32,545 nt of DNA from an uncultured Bacteroides sp. (GTDB lineage: Bacteria; Bacteroidota; Bacteroidia; Bacteroidales; UBA932): positions 1 through 32,545 of the forward strand of contig UQQM01000023.1 in the NCBI GenBank assembly GCA_900543205.1, given 5' to 3'. Positions 7,072-15,062 of this stretch are shown here, piece after piece. The position numbers and the translations under genes were made by a program. Each line of letters begins with the position of its first letter. Position 1 is the stretch's first letter. The notes beneath the pieces are model-generated. The model saw only the letters and a list, made by a program, of their open reading frames with translations. It did not search any database and was not told the DNA's origin.

Positions 7072-8801
7072 AGTATGTCCTCGCGTTCGCGCAGGTCGCG
7101 TATGCGCAGCTGGATGGAGGAGTTTCCCCGGTAATAGTTCTCTACTATCGTGTAGCAGACGTCGAAGGGGTTGCCTTCATGGATGTAGTCGTAGAACTTC
7201 GCCATGTTGAAGGCTATCGAAGGTATCTGGTGGTAGGGTTGGGATTCCTGGAGCAGGTCGAGCTTCAGGTGTACTCCGCCGGCCCCGACCTTGCGCCCCG
7301 TGCCCGCATCGTAGACGTCCTCCGTCATGAACATGGGGTTGTGGTTGCCGGGCCCGAAAGGCTGGAACTGCTTGAGTATCCGGAAGAACTTCGGGCTTAT
7401 CTGGGCGAAGGTCAGTTTCGCGTCCACGTCGATGACCGGCGTCAGCATGTCGCTGGTGATGTGCTTGTCCACGAAATCGTCGATGCGCCTGGCGAATTCC
7501 TCCAGATTCTCCTCCTTCATCGTGAGACCTGCGGCGTAGACATGGCCTCCGAAATTCTCCAGCAGGTCGGCGCAGCTCTCTATCGCCTCGTAGAGGTCGA
7601 ACCCGCTTATGCTCCTGGCCGAGCCGGTCACGAAGCCGTTGGACTTGGTGAGCACCACGGTCGGATGATAGTAGGCTTCCACGAGCCGCGAGGCGACTAT
7701 GCCCACGACGCCCTTGTTCCATTTGGGGTTGTAGACTATCGTCGCATTGCCTTTCGAGAGGTTCTGTCCGTTCTGAACCATCTCCAGGGCCTCCCTGGTA
7801 ATTTCCCTGTCTATGCTCTTGCGCTCATTGTTGCTCTCGTTGATTTTCTCGCCTATGCGCATCGCGCTGCCCATGTCGGCGGCGGTCAGCAGCTCGACTG
7901 CGAAGCGGCCGGAGTCGATGCGGCCGGCGGCGTTGATGCGGGGGCCTATCTTGAACACGATGTCGTCTATAGTTATGTGCCCGGGGTCTATCTTGCATAG
8001 GTTGATCAGGGCGAGCAGGCCGCAGCAGGGCGAGCTGTTCAGCTGCTTGAGTCCGTAGTGGGCGAGTATCCTGTTCTCTCCGACCATGCTCACGAGGTCG
8101 GAGGCTATGCTGACCACCAGCAGGTCGAGCAGGGGAATCAGACTCTCGAAGGCTATGCCGTACTTGCTGGAATATGCCTGCACGAGCTTGAAGCCCACGC
8201 CGCAGCCGGAGAGGTCATCGAAGGGGTAGTCGCAGTCCTCGCGCTTGGGGTCGAGCACGGCCACGGCGGCCGGAAGCGTGTCCTCCGGCAGATGGTGGTC
8301 GCAGATGATTACGTCCAGACCCTTGCTCCGGGCGTATTCGACCTTGTCTGTGGCCTTGATGCCGCAGTCCAGGGTGATTATGAGCTTGAAGTTGCCTTCC
8401 GCAGCCCAGTCCAGGCCCTTCAGCGAGACTCCGTAGCCTTCGTCGTAGCGGTCGGGGATGTAGAAGTCCACCTTGTCGGTGAAGCGGCGTATGAATGAAT
8501 AGACGAGGGAGACCGCTGTGGTGCCGTCGACATCGTAGTCTCCGTAGACGAGAATCTTCTCCCCTCCGGCAATAGCCCTCTGGAGCCTCTCCACGGCGGC
8601 ATCCATGTCCTTCATCAGGAAGGGGTCGTGCAGTCCGTCCAGACTCGGGCGGAAGAAGGAGCGCGCCTGTTCGAAGGTCTCCACCCCGCGCTTTACAAGC
8701 AGTTCGGCATGCACTCTGTCAATGCCGACTTCAGCGGCCAGACGGTCCACCTTTTCGGGGTCTGCCGGTTCACTGAGAATCCACTTGTACTCCTTTGCCA
8801 T
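7068..8801 (-). CDS. recJ: Single-stranded-DNA-specific 5'-3' exonuclease RecJ
   Basis: RecJ degrades single-stranded DNA 5' to 3' in RecF-type recombination and mismatch repair. The protein has 577 residues, the usual length. In the DHH phosphoesterase core, motif I is DYDVDGT (residues 88-94), followed by LDCGIK and then ICDHHLPE with the DHH triad at 168-170. The DHHA1 domain contains GSARSISGFDLYEA and ENFGGHVYAAGLTM. The C-terminal OB-like region includes FQPFGPGNHNP. The ATG at 8801 is chosen; an in-frame TTG three codons upstream is less likely. A perfect TATCTTTG box ends 6 nt before this ATG, so the transcript may have almost no leader. Its stop shares the CTAG at 7068-7071 with aroK. 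Confidence 0.96.
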   Translation of the reverse strand: MAKEYKWILSEPADPEKVDRLAAEVGIDRVHAELLVKRGVETFEQARSFFRPSLDGLHDPFLMKDMDAAVERLQRAIAGGEKILVYGDYDVDGTTAVSLVYSFIRRFTDKVDFYIPDRYDEGYGVSLKGLDWAAEGNFKLIITLDCGIKATDKVEYARSKGLDVIICDHHLPEDTLPAAVAVLDPKREDCDYPFDDLSGCGVGFKLVQAYSSKYGIAFESLIPLLDLLVVSIASDLVSMVGENRILAHYGLKQLNSSPCCGLLALINLCKIDPGHITIDDIVFKIGPRINAAGRIDSGRFAVELLTAADMGSAMRIGEKINESNNERKSIDREITREALEMVQNGQNLSKGNATIVYNPKWNKGVVGIVASRLVEAYYHPTVVLTKSNGFVTGSARSISGFDLYEAIESCADLLENFGGHVYAAGLTMKEENLEEFARRIDDFVDKHITSDMLTPVIDVDAKLTFAQISPKFFRILKQFQPFGPGNHNPMFMTEDVYDAGTGRKVGAGGVHLKLDLLQESQPYHQIPSIAFNMAKFYDYIHEGNPFDVCYTIVENYYRGNSSIQLRIRDLREREDIL

Positions 8802-8807
8802 ACTAGA

Positions 8808-8815
8808 CAAAGATA
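8808..8815 (-). promoter_or_regulatory. recJ: -7 box of recJ
   Basis: TATCTTTG on the minus strand (8815-8808) matches TAnnTTTG fully and ends 6 nt before the recJ ATG. No good TTTG lies 18-21 nt upstream. If it is used, transcription would begin at or next to the start codon. Confidence 0.5.
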
Positions 8816-8831
8816 GTAAAAGATTTTCAGA

Positions 8832-10007
8832 TTATGAAGCCTTGCCGGAATTGCCTGAAATCCCCGTGATGTCGGTTCCTGCCGGCCTCTGGTAGGCGCG
8901 CAGCCCGAATTCGGGCAGGATGGCTATCATGTGCTCCATTACTCCGGCGGCGATGCGCTCGTGCGTGGGCCAGTCCTTGGGACGGGTGAAGAAGTAGAAC
9001 TGCAGCGGCAGGCCCTCGGAATCCGGCTCCAGCTGCCTGACCATCAGCATCAGGTCCCCGTTGACCTCGGAGAGGCCACGCAGGTAGTGCTCGGCTGCGG
9101 CCCTGAAGAGGCTGAGATTCACGGTGCCCGGCTCAAGGCTGAGTCCGGAGGCCCATTCCTTTCCGGCGAAGGCCGCCAGTTCCTCGCCGGTGCAGAAGCG
9201 GATCGAACTCATGTCTATGCGCAGCGACCTCGCCACCCTGCGTCCGCCGCTTTCGCGCATGCCCCTCCAGTTCTTGAAGGAGTCGCTGACCAGGATGTAC
9301 GGCGGAATCGTGGTTATCGACTTGTCCCAGTTCCGTATCTTCACCGTGTTCATGTTCACCTCCTCGACCTCGCCGTCGACGGCGTATTTCTCCAGCATTA
9401 TCCAGTCACCCGGACGCAGCATGTCGTAGGCCGAAAGCTGGACTCCGGCCACCACCCCGAGTATCGTGTCCTTGAAGATGAGCATCAGGACGGCTGCGGA
9501 GGCGCCGAGCCCCGCGATAAGGGCCGTGAAATCCTTGTCCACGAGGACTCCGACTATCATTATCGCGCTCAGACAGACCACCACGACCTTCAGCATCTGG
9601 TAGAGCCCTTTCAGCGGCTTGTTCCTGAAGGTCTCGCTCTCGCTCGAAATCGCGTAGATGGATGAGATGAACGCACATATCAGCTGACAGACCACGACTA
9701 TCAGGTAGATGTAGAGACCCCTGAGCAGCAGCCGCTTCCACAGGGCGGAGTCGGGGAACAGCAGCGGCACCGTGACCAGGAATACCAGCGGCGGGATGAG
9801 ATGGAAGGCGTAGTTTAGCGCCTTGCCTTCGGTCAGATAGTTGTCCCATTTGAACGCGGTCCTGTGCGCCACCCTGCGCACCAGCGGGACTATGAACCGG
9901 CAGCAGAGGAAATCGGCTAGATAGGCGGACACGACTATGGCTGACATCACGATGATGCGCGCGTGCTCTCCCATCAGAAGTATGTCGTTGGCCTGTTGTT
10001 CCAGCAT
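8832..10007 (-). CDS. Mechanosensitive ion channel, MscS family, YbdG-like
   Basis: MscS-family channels open under membrane tension and release solutes during hypo-osmotic shock. The 391-residue protein has a short N-terminus followed by four or five hydrophobic helices. Next is the pore-lining segment with GLGASAAVLMLIFKDTILGVVAG (about residues 165-190) and the beta domain with RPGDWIMLEKYAVDGEVEEV. The stretch NMNTVKIRNWDKSITTIP and then FKNWRGMRESGGRRVARS closely follows what I remember of E. coli YbdG, a minor mechanosensitive channel, so it is placed in that branch. The ATG at 10007 is chosen because it starts directly before the first helix and 14 nt after a -7 promoter box. It is between aroE (upstream) and recJ (downstream) on the same strand. 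Confidence 0.92.
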   Translation of the reverse strand: MLEQQANDILLMGEHARIIVMSAIVVSAYLADFLCCRFIVPLVRRVAHRTAFKWDNYLTEGKALNYAFHLIPPLVFLVTVPLLFPDSALWKRLLLRGLYIYLIVVVCQLICAFISSIYAISSESETFRNKPLKGLYQMLKVVVVCLSAIMIVGVLVDKDFTALIAGLGASAAVLMLIFKDTILGVVAGVQLSAYDMLRPGDWIMLEKYAVDGEVEEVNMNTVKIRNWDKSITTIPPYILVSDSFKNWRGMRESGGRRVARSLRIDMSSIRFCTGEELAAFAGKEWASGLSLEPGTVNLSLFRAAAEHYLRGLSEVNGDLMLMVRQLEPDSEGLPLQFYFFTRPKDWPTHERIAAGVMEHMIAILPEFGLRAYQRPAGTDITGISGNSGKAS

Positions 10008-10021
10008 AGGAGCGTTTGATG

Positions 10022-10052
10022 CAAATTTATGCAGTCCTTTCTGAAAAACAAG
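10022..10052 (-). promoter_or_regulatory. Bacteroidota-type promoter of the mechanosensitive channel gene
   Basis: On the minus strand CTTG (10052-10049), a one-base variant of the -33 TTTG, is followed after 19 nt by a perfect TAAATTTG (10029-10022). The box ends 14 nt before the ATG at 10007. It lies in the 50-nt gap after aroE. Confidence 0.65.
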
Positions 10053-10057
10053 CGGTT

Positions 10058-10732
10058 TCAGGCTTTTTCCTGCCGGCGGAAAAGGGCGTTCATCGCCACG
10101 GCGTCCGGCTCCTCTCCTGTCATCAGGGAATAGCCGAGGACGGCCTGCTGCAGCAGCCATGCGGTTCCGGGGATATATCCCGGGTGCGAGCCCAGGCAGG
10201 GGTCCTTGTAGTTGGCTTCGAGCAGATGGCCGCATTCCAGCCTGTCCGCGCCCTCGACTGCCTTGGGCAGGGTGTAGATTATCACGTCGGCGCTGACTCC
10301 TCCCGCAATCTCGTCATGGCGGTAGAGGCTGGTCCTGAATCCTGAATCCTCCGCTGCCGCAAGTGCGGCCTTGCCGGCCCCGCCGAAGCCTATTACGGCG
10401 GCGGTGCCGCGAGGGAGTGGTTCGAGCAGGGCCCTGACCCCGAGGTAGTCGGAATTGTAGGCCTTGACGCAGCCGTTTTCGTTTACGCACAGGTTCGCGG
10501 CTCCGACCCTCCTGCACTCGGGGCTGTGCCAGTCGGCCGCATCGAAGGCATCGGCCTTGAAGGGCGCCGTCACGTTGACCGCCCTGTATCCGTTCACGAA
10601 ACACTCCCAGGCCTTTTCGAAGTCGGGGGTTTCGATGAGTTCGTAGGGGTATCTGCCGCCGTAGGCCGCCGAGAACAGCCCGGGGCTCTGCGAATGCGCG
10701 ACAGGATAGCCTATAAGTCCGAATTTGTTCAT
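10058..10732 (-). CDS. aroE: Shikimate dehydrogenase
   Basis: AroE reduces 3-dehydroshikimate to shikimate with NADPH. The 224-residue protein is short for the family, in which about 245-280 is usual. All key parts are still present. HSQSPGLF (residues 13-20) is the shikimate-binding Ser motif, NVTAPFK carries the catalytic Lys at 59, and NSDYLG carries the catalytic Asp at 95. GFGGAGKAA (115-123) is the NADP loop, and the C-terminal GTAWLLQQAV segment matches the family's GxxMLxxQ motif. The start at 10732 (MNKFGLIGYPVAHS) is standard. An AATCTTTG box, one mismatch from TAnnTTTG, ends 5 nt before the ATG. The restriction endonuclease gene ends 13 nt upstream. Confidence 0.94.
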   Translation of the reverse strand: MNKFGLIGYPVAHSQSPGLFSAAYGGRYPYELIETPDFEKAWECFVNGYRAVNVTAPFKADAFDAADWHSPECRRVGAANLCVNENGCVKAYNSDYLGVRALLEPLPRGTAAVIGFGGAGKAALAAAEDSGFRTSLYRHDEIAGGVSADVIIYTLPKAVEGADRLECGHLLEANYKDPCLGSHPGYIPGTAWLLQQAVLGYSLMTGEEPDAVAMNALFRRQEKA

Positions 10733-10745
10733 GTGAACAAAGATT

Positions 10746-11477
10746 TTATTCTGCTCCAGAATTGAGATTCACTATCTTCTCCCACAAAATATTACCCTCC
10801 TTATCGCAATAATCGGAGATGAAATCACGTGTGAACCGTGTTATCATCCTGTCATATTCCTCCTGATAGTCCCTGTTCCTCTCCGTTGCATTTATTCCGA
10901 GGGGTTCAATTATATCCAGATACAGTGTTTCCGAACCGGAGATGAATTCCCAGAAACGCTGGCCGCACAACTTGATGTGCGACTCTTTCTGGATATTGGC
11001 TTCCTTGCCATAGCAGCAACCTTCGACAGCCTGGCACAGGCCTTTGTTCCCTCCGGTATGATAGATTCTCTTCGCCTTCATGAAATTCTCCTTTAATTTC
11101 TTCAGGGATGAGGAGTTGGACCATTTGGGGCCGGACTTGATGCTGACGAAATAATGGACTCCGTCTTTATCCATCTCAAGGTCAATGCCTTCTGCGGAAC
11201 TTTTATAGCCGTTATAGACCTGGTATGCGACAAATATGGCAAGGCCTTCCAGCCAGTCTCCGAACATGCTTTCTTCTGCGGAAGAAATGAATGCGGCGGC
11301 GATGCTTTCTACAACCTCCTGAGGCGTGTTCAGGTTTTTCGCCTTGTAAAGATAGGGGTTCTTGCTTTTGAGAAGCCTGTCTAGCTTCAAGGACTTCAGC
11401 TTGTCTATTCTGCTTGTGTGGAAATAGGAGATATTGTTCTCCACGTAAGCTTCAACCTGCGCTATCAAAGATTCCAT
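10746..11477 (-). CDS. Type II restriction endonuclease of a cytosine-methylase system
   Basis: This is a 243-residue soluble protein placed 4 nt after a DNA cytosine-5 methyltransferase, which is the main reason for the call. A PD-(D/E)xK-like nuclease core can be proposed. GDWLE has Glu 77, GIDLE has Asp 99, and SIKSG has Lys 114 at the end of the next strand, with Ser in place of the usual Glu of ExK. The N-terminal KSKNPYLYKAKN segment and the overall layout remind me of PmeII-like restriction enzymes, which I recall next to such methylases. That is memory, not a search result. The recognition site cannot be read. Base composition is much lower in GC than its neighbours (24 of 60 in 10801-10860), which supports acquisition by transfer. 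Confidence 0.8.
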   Translation of the reverse strand: MESLIAQVEAYVENNISYFHTSRIDKLKSLKLDRLLKSKNPYLYKAKNLNTPQEVVESIAAAFISSAEESMFGDWLEGLAIFVAYQVYNGYKSSAEGIDLEMDKDGVHYFVSIKSGPKWSNSSSLKKLKENFMKAKRIYHTGGNKGLCQAVEGCCYGKEANIQKESHIKLCGQRFWEFISGSETLYLDIIEPLGINATERNRDYQEEYDRMITRFTRDFISDYCDKEGNILWEKIVNLNSGAE

Positions 11478-11481
11478 AGTA

Positions 11482-12660
11482 TTAGTTTTTTAAGGATTGT
11501 ATTCTTTTGTCGAATATTTTTTCGCACTCTGAATCGACGGCCGTCCGATACCTTGAGTAAGGTATATTGGATTTATTGTCTTCCGTTCTGCCATGAATGT
11601 GGTCCATTACCTGTCTGCCGGCTGCATATCCTAGCCCGACAGGGACGGCATTGCCGATCTGCTTGTAGATTGTCTCGATTTTCCCTTCGAATTTCCATGC
11701 ATCGGGGAATTGCTGGATTCTTGCATATTCCTCTATTGAGAGCGGACGCAGTTCCGTCGGATGGCATAGCAGGGTGGCGGGCATGGTCGGACTGGTTACA
11801 AGAGTCGGGGAAGGCTTGTCGAACGAGAGTCTCCTCAGGAATCCGGTCTTTCCTCCCGACAGTCTATATGCCTTGCCCATCGCCTCCATGGCCAGATGCG
11901 GAGGCAGATTTGTCCAGTTCTGCCCTTCCTTCAGCAGCTTGAGGTATTCTATGCTGTTCGGACGTAACGGAATATAACGCAAATCCTCCCGTCCTTCCAA
12001 ATCGCCGATGGCCTCCCTCAACGTGACCCATGGCTTGGTTCCATGACAGCCGTCTTCAGAATGGGTGGGAGCCGGCAGAGGGACTCTGGAGCCCAGGTGG
12101 CCGATGAAAATCACGCGTTCTCGCTTCTCCGGAACTCCGTAATTCGCAGCATTGAGCAGAGCATAGCTGATATTGTAGCCTAATTTCTCCACTTCTCTGG
12201 CTATAAAATGGACAACGCTTCCCTTGATGTCCTTGACGGGCTCATACTCGGAATATTCCGGAGGCAGTGAATTCAGCTTTGCGGACAATATCCCCCTCAC
12301 GTTCTCCAGAATAAAATATTCAGGTCGAATCTCCGACAGGATGCGGAGGTATTGAATGAGGACGTTGCCTCTGAAATCGGCGAATCCGCGTTGTTTGCCG
12401 GCAGTTGAAAAGGCCTGGCATGGAGGTCCGCCTACAAGCAATGTGACATCCTTGGCGCCTACTCCCGCAGTCTCCAGAATCTCTGACGATGATACGTTGT
12501 TTATATCCTTCTCTATGACAGGTATGTCAGTATTGAGGCGGATTGTCCTGGCCGCCCATTTGTCCAGTTCAACACAGACCTTGATGTCAAAACCGGATTT
12601 CTCGATGCCGAGATCCAGACCCATCGCACCTGAAAATAGAGATATGGCGTTATACTTCAT
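11482..12660 (-). CDS. DNA (cytosine-5-)-methyltransferase of a type II R-M system
   Basis: The enzyme transfers a methyl group from S-adenosylmethionine to C5 of a cytosine in the recognition site and so protects host DNA from the partner nuclease. The 392-residue protein shows the m5C motifs in order. Motif I is LFSGAMGLDLGIEKSGF (residues 8-24), and motif IV is GGPPCQAFS with nucleophile Cys 81. Motif VI is ENVRG (119-123), motif VIII is VPEKRERVIFIG, and motif X is QIGNAVP from residue 334. The variable target-recognition region lies between VIII and X. The ATG at 12660 gives the usual short lead to motif I. It is first in the pair, so methylase is made before nuclease. GC is low (26 of 60 in 12301-12360), and a TAACTTTG box lies 24 nt upstream, giving it its own promoter. 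Confidence 0.95.
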   Translation of the reverse strand: MKYNAISLFSGAMGLDLGIEKSGFDIKVCVELDKWAARTIRLNTDIPVIEKDINNVSSSEILETAGVGAKDVTLLVGGPPCQAFSTAGKQRGFADFRGNVLIQYLRILSEIRPEYFILENVRGILSAKLNSLPPEYSEYEPVKDIKGSVVHFIAREVEKLGYNISYALLNAANYGVPEKRERVIFIGHLGSRVPLPAPTHSEDGCHGTKPWVTLREAIGDLEGREDLRYIPLRPNSIEYLKLLKEGQNWTNLPPHLAMEAMGKAYRLSGGKTGFLRRLSFDKPSPTLVTSPTMPATLLCHPTELRPLSIEEYARIQQFPDAWKFEGKIETIYKQIGNAVPVGLGYAAGRQVMDHIHGRTEDNKSNIPYSRYRTAVDSECEKIFDKRIQSLKN

Positions 12661-12684
12661 CAGTGTCAGCGGATAAGTGGAATG

Positions 12685-12692
12685 CAAAGTTA
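12685..12692 (-). promoter_or_regulatory. -7 box of the restriction-modification pair
   Basis: TAACTTTG on the minus strand (12692-12685) is a perfect TAnnTTTG, 24 nt before the methyltransferase ATG. It lies between the stop of the trmH-family gene and the R-M pair. No clear TTTG is seen 18-21 nt upstream. It would let the pair be expressed independently of the upstream housekeeping operon. Confidence 0.5.
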
Positions 12693-12693
12693 A

Positions 12694-13497
12694 TCATTTC
12701 TTCCTCTGCCTGACCGCTTCGAAGAGCAGGACGGCGGCGGATACCGAAACGTTGAGGGAGTCCAGGCGCCCGAGCATGGGTATGCGTATGTGCGCATCGG
12801 CGGCGCGGCGCCAGATGTCGCTGAGCCCGGTGTCTTCGGCTCCCATCACGAGGGCGGTTCCACGGCGCATGTCGCAGTCGTAGTAGAGGGACGAGTCCTG
12901 CAGCTGGGCGGTCAGAATGCGAACCCCGAGCCCGCGAAGGAAGGCTATCGCCCCTTCGGAACCGCATACGGCGCAGGGGACGGTGAAGACCGCTCCGACG
13001 GAGGCCCGTATCAGGTTGGGGTTGTAGAGGTCGGTATGGTCGGGCCCGCAGATTATCATCGCATCGGCTCCGGCGGCGTCGCAGCTCCTGAACATTGCCC
13101 CGAGGTTGCCAGGCTTTTCCACGCTCTCTGTGACCAGCACCAGGGGATTTTCCGGCAGCTTCAGGCTTTCAAGTCCGCGCTCCTTCGCATGCACTTCGGC
13201 GATGATCCCTTCGGTGCCTCCCCGGTAGGCGATTCTGGCATACAGCTCCCTGGGGACTTCGAAGACCCTGCCGGAGGGGACGGATGACATCAGCCCTTCC
13301 GCATCGGGGCGGCTTCCCAGGATTTCCGGGCATACGAAGAGGGAGTCGGCCTTATAGCCTGCGGACAGGCAGTGCTGCAGTTCCCTGACGCCTTCGAGCA
13401 CGAAAAGCCCGGATTCCCGGCGTTCGGCAGCCTTCTGCTGCAGCGCCAGGAGCTTCCGGACTTTCGGATTCTGCGCCGATGTGATGGTCTCGGCCAC
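12694..13497 (-). CDS. TrmH/SpoU-family RNA 2'-O-ribose methyltransferase
   Basis: SPOUT-fold enzymes of this family methylate the 2'-hydroxyl of a ribose in rRNA or tRNA. The 267-residue protein has an N-terminal substrate-binding domain (residues 1 to about 100, starting with TSAQNPKVRKLLALQQK). This is followed by the knotted catalytic domain with EKPGNLGAMFRSCDAAGAD (motif 1, catalytic Arg), VMGAEDTGLS (motif 2) and IPMLGRLDSLNVSVSAAVLL (motif 3). The two-domain form resembles 23S rRNA methylases of the RlmB/TsnR type, but the exact nucleotide cannot be read. It starts 2 nt after lysS and is last in the long exbB-to-trmH minus-strand run. The R-M pair follows. Confidence 0.93.
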   Translation of the reverse strand: MAETITSAQNPKVRKLLALQQKAAERRESGLFVLEGVRELQHCLSAGYKADSLFVCPEILGSRPDAEGLMSSVPSGRVFEVPRELYARIAYRGGTEGIIAEVHAKERGLESLKLPENPLVLVTESVEKPGNLGAMFRSCDAAGADAMIICGPDHTDLYNPNLIRASVGAVFTVPCAVCGSEGAIAFLRGLGVRILTAQLQDSSLYYDCDMRRGTALVMGAEDTGLSDIWRRAADAHIRIPMLGRLDSLNVSVSAAVLLFEAVRQRKK

Positions 13498-13499
13498 GG

Positions 13500-15029
13500 C
13501 TATTCGTCCTTCTTCTCCGACTTGAGCACCTTCTCGGGCCTCATCTGGGGGAAGAACAGCACGTCCTGGATGGTCGTCTGGCCGGTCATGAACATGGTGA
13601 GCCTGTCGATGCCCATACCGAGTCCCGAGGTGGGAGGCATGCCGTATTCGAGGGCGCGGACGAAGTCCATGTCGATGTACATGGCCTCATCGTCACCCTT
13701 GCTCTTGAGCCTCGCCTGCTCCTCGAAGCGCTGGAGCTGGTCGATGGGGTCGTTGAGCTCGGAGTAGGCGTTCGCGAGTTCCTTTCCGCATACGAAAAGC
13801 TCGAAACGCTCGGTGAGTTCGGGATTGCTGCGGTGACGCTTGGTCAGGGGCGACATCTCCACGGGATAGTCGATGATGAAGGTGGGCTGGACCAGCTTGT
13901 CTTCGCAGTATTCTCCGAAGATGGCGTCGATCAGCTTGCCTTTGCCCATCGAGGGCTCCGTGTGCACGTTCAGCCTGTCGCAGGTGGCGCGGAGGGCGTC
14001 CTCGTCCATTCCGCTGACGTCGACTCCGGCATATTCCCTGATGGCCTCGAGCATGGGGAGCCTGCGGTAGCTGCCTCCGAAGTCTATCTCGTTGTCGCCT
14101 ATCTTCACTTTGGTGGTGCCGTTCACCGCCATGCAGACTTTCGCGAGCATCTTCTCTACGAAGTCCATCATCCAGATGTAGTCTTTGTAGGCCACATAGA
14201 TTTCCATGCAGGTGAATTCGGGGTTGTGGGTCTTGTCCATACCCTCGTTGCGGAAGTCCTTCGCGAATTCATAGACTCCGCTGTAGCCTCCGACTATCAG
14301 CCTCTTGAGGTAGAGCTCGTTGGCGATTCTGAGGTAAAGGGGGATGTCCAGCGCGTTGTGATGGGTCACGAACGGCCTCGCCGTCGCACCTCCGGGGATG
14401 CTCTGGAGTATGGGCGTCTCGACTTCGAGGCAGCCTGCGGCGTTGAAGTATTCGCGCATGGCGGCGATTATCTTCGCGCGCTTCACGAACACCTCCCTCA
14501 CCTGCGGGTTCACGATGAGGTCCACGTACCTCTGGCGGTAGCGCATCTCCGGATCGGTGAAGGCGTCGAACACCTTGCCGTCCTGCTCCTTGACGATGGG
14601 AAGGACCTTGAGCGACTTGCTCAGCAGGGTCAGCTCCTTGGCGTGTACGCTGAGCTGCCCGGTCTGGGTGATGAAGGCGAAGCCCTTGATGCCGATGATG
14701 TCGCCTATGTCCAGAAGCTTCTTCCAGACAGTGTTGTACATGGTCTTGTCCTCGCCCGGGCATATCTCGTCGCGCTTCACGTATACCTGGATGCGGCCGC
14801 TCTCGTCCTGCAGCTCGCCGAACGACGCCGCTCCCATGATGCGGCGGCTCATCAGCCTTCCGGCTATGCACACTTCCTGAAAATTGTTCTTCTCCGGGTC
14901 ATAGCCGGCGGTGATCTCCGCTGCCGTGGCGTTCACCGGATACTCTGCCGCGGGATAGGGCTCTATCCCGAGTTCGCGGAGCTTGTTCAATGATTCCCTC
15001 CGCAGAAGTTCCTGTTCGCTATATTCCAT
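13500..15029 (-). CDS. lysS: Lysyl-tRNA synthetase, class II
   Basis: LysS charges tRNA-Lys with lysine. The 509-residue protein matches the bacterial class II form. Residues about 55-150 make the OB-fold anticodon-binding domain ([23 protein letters not shown]). The catalytic domain has motif 1 around [17 protein letters not shown], motif 2 with [20 protein letters not shown], and motif 3 with [14 protein letters not shown] near the C-terminus. The short lysine-rich tail (KSEKKDE) is unremarkable. The ATG at 15029 gives the usual N-terminal helix. It lies 33 nt after parC and 2 nt before the methyltransferase gene. Confidence 0.97.
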   Translation of the reverse strand: MEYSEQELLRRESLNKLRELGIEPYPAAEYPVNATAAEITAGYDPEKNNFQEVCIAGRLMSRRIMGAASFGELQDESGRIQVYVKRDEICPGEDKTMYNTVWKKLLDIGDIIGIKGFAFITQTGQLSVHAKELTLLSKSLKVLPIVKEQDGKVFDAFTDPEMRYRQRYVDLIVNPQVREVFVKRAKIIAAMREYFNAAGCLEVETPILQSIPGGATARPFVTHHNALDIPLYLRIANELYLKRLIVGGYSGVYEFAKDFRNEGMDKTHNPEFTCMEIYVAYKDYIWMMDFVEKMLAKVCMAVNGTTKVKIGDNEIDFGGSYRRLPMLEAIREYAGVDVSGMDEDALRATCDRLNVHTEPSMGKGKLIDAIFGEYCEDKLVQPTFIIDYPVEMSPLTKRHRSNPELTERFELFVCGKELANAYSELNDPIDQLQRFEEQARLKSKGDDEAMYIDMDFVRALEYGMPPTSGLGMGIDRLTMFMTGQTTIQDVLFFPQMRPEKVLKSEKKDE

Positions 15030-15062
15030 CGTATCTTGTTTTGTTTCTATCGGTTACGTGGT

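Noticed and set aside
10058..10732. aroE as a truncated pseudogene because it has only 224 codons
   Set aside because: The substrate motif, catalytic Lys 59 and Asp 95, the NADP loop and the C-terminal motif are all present with an intact frame.
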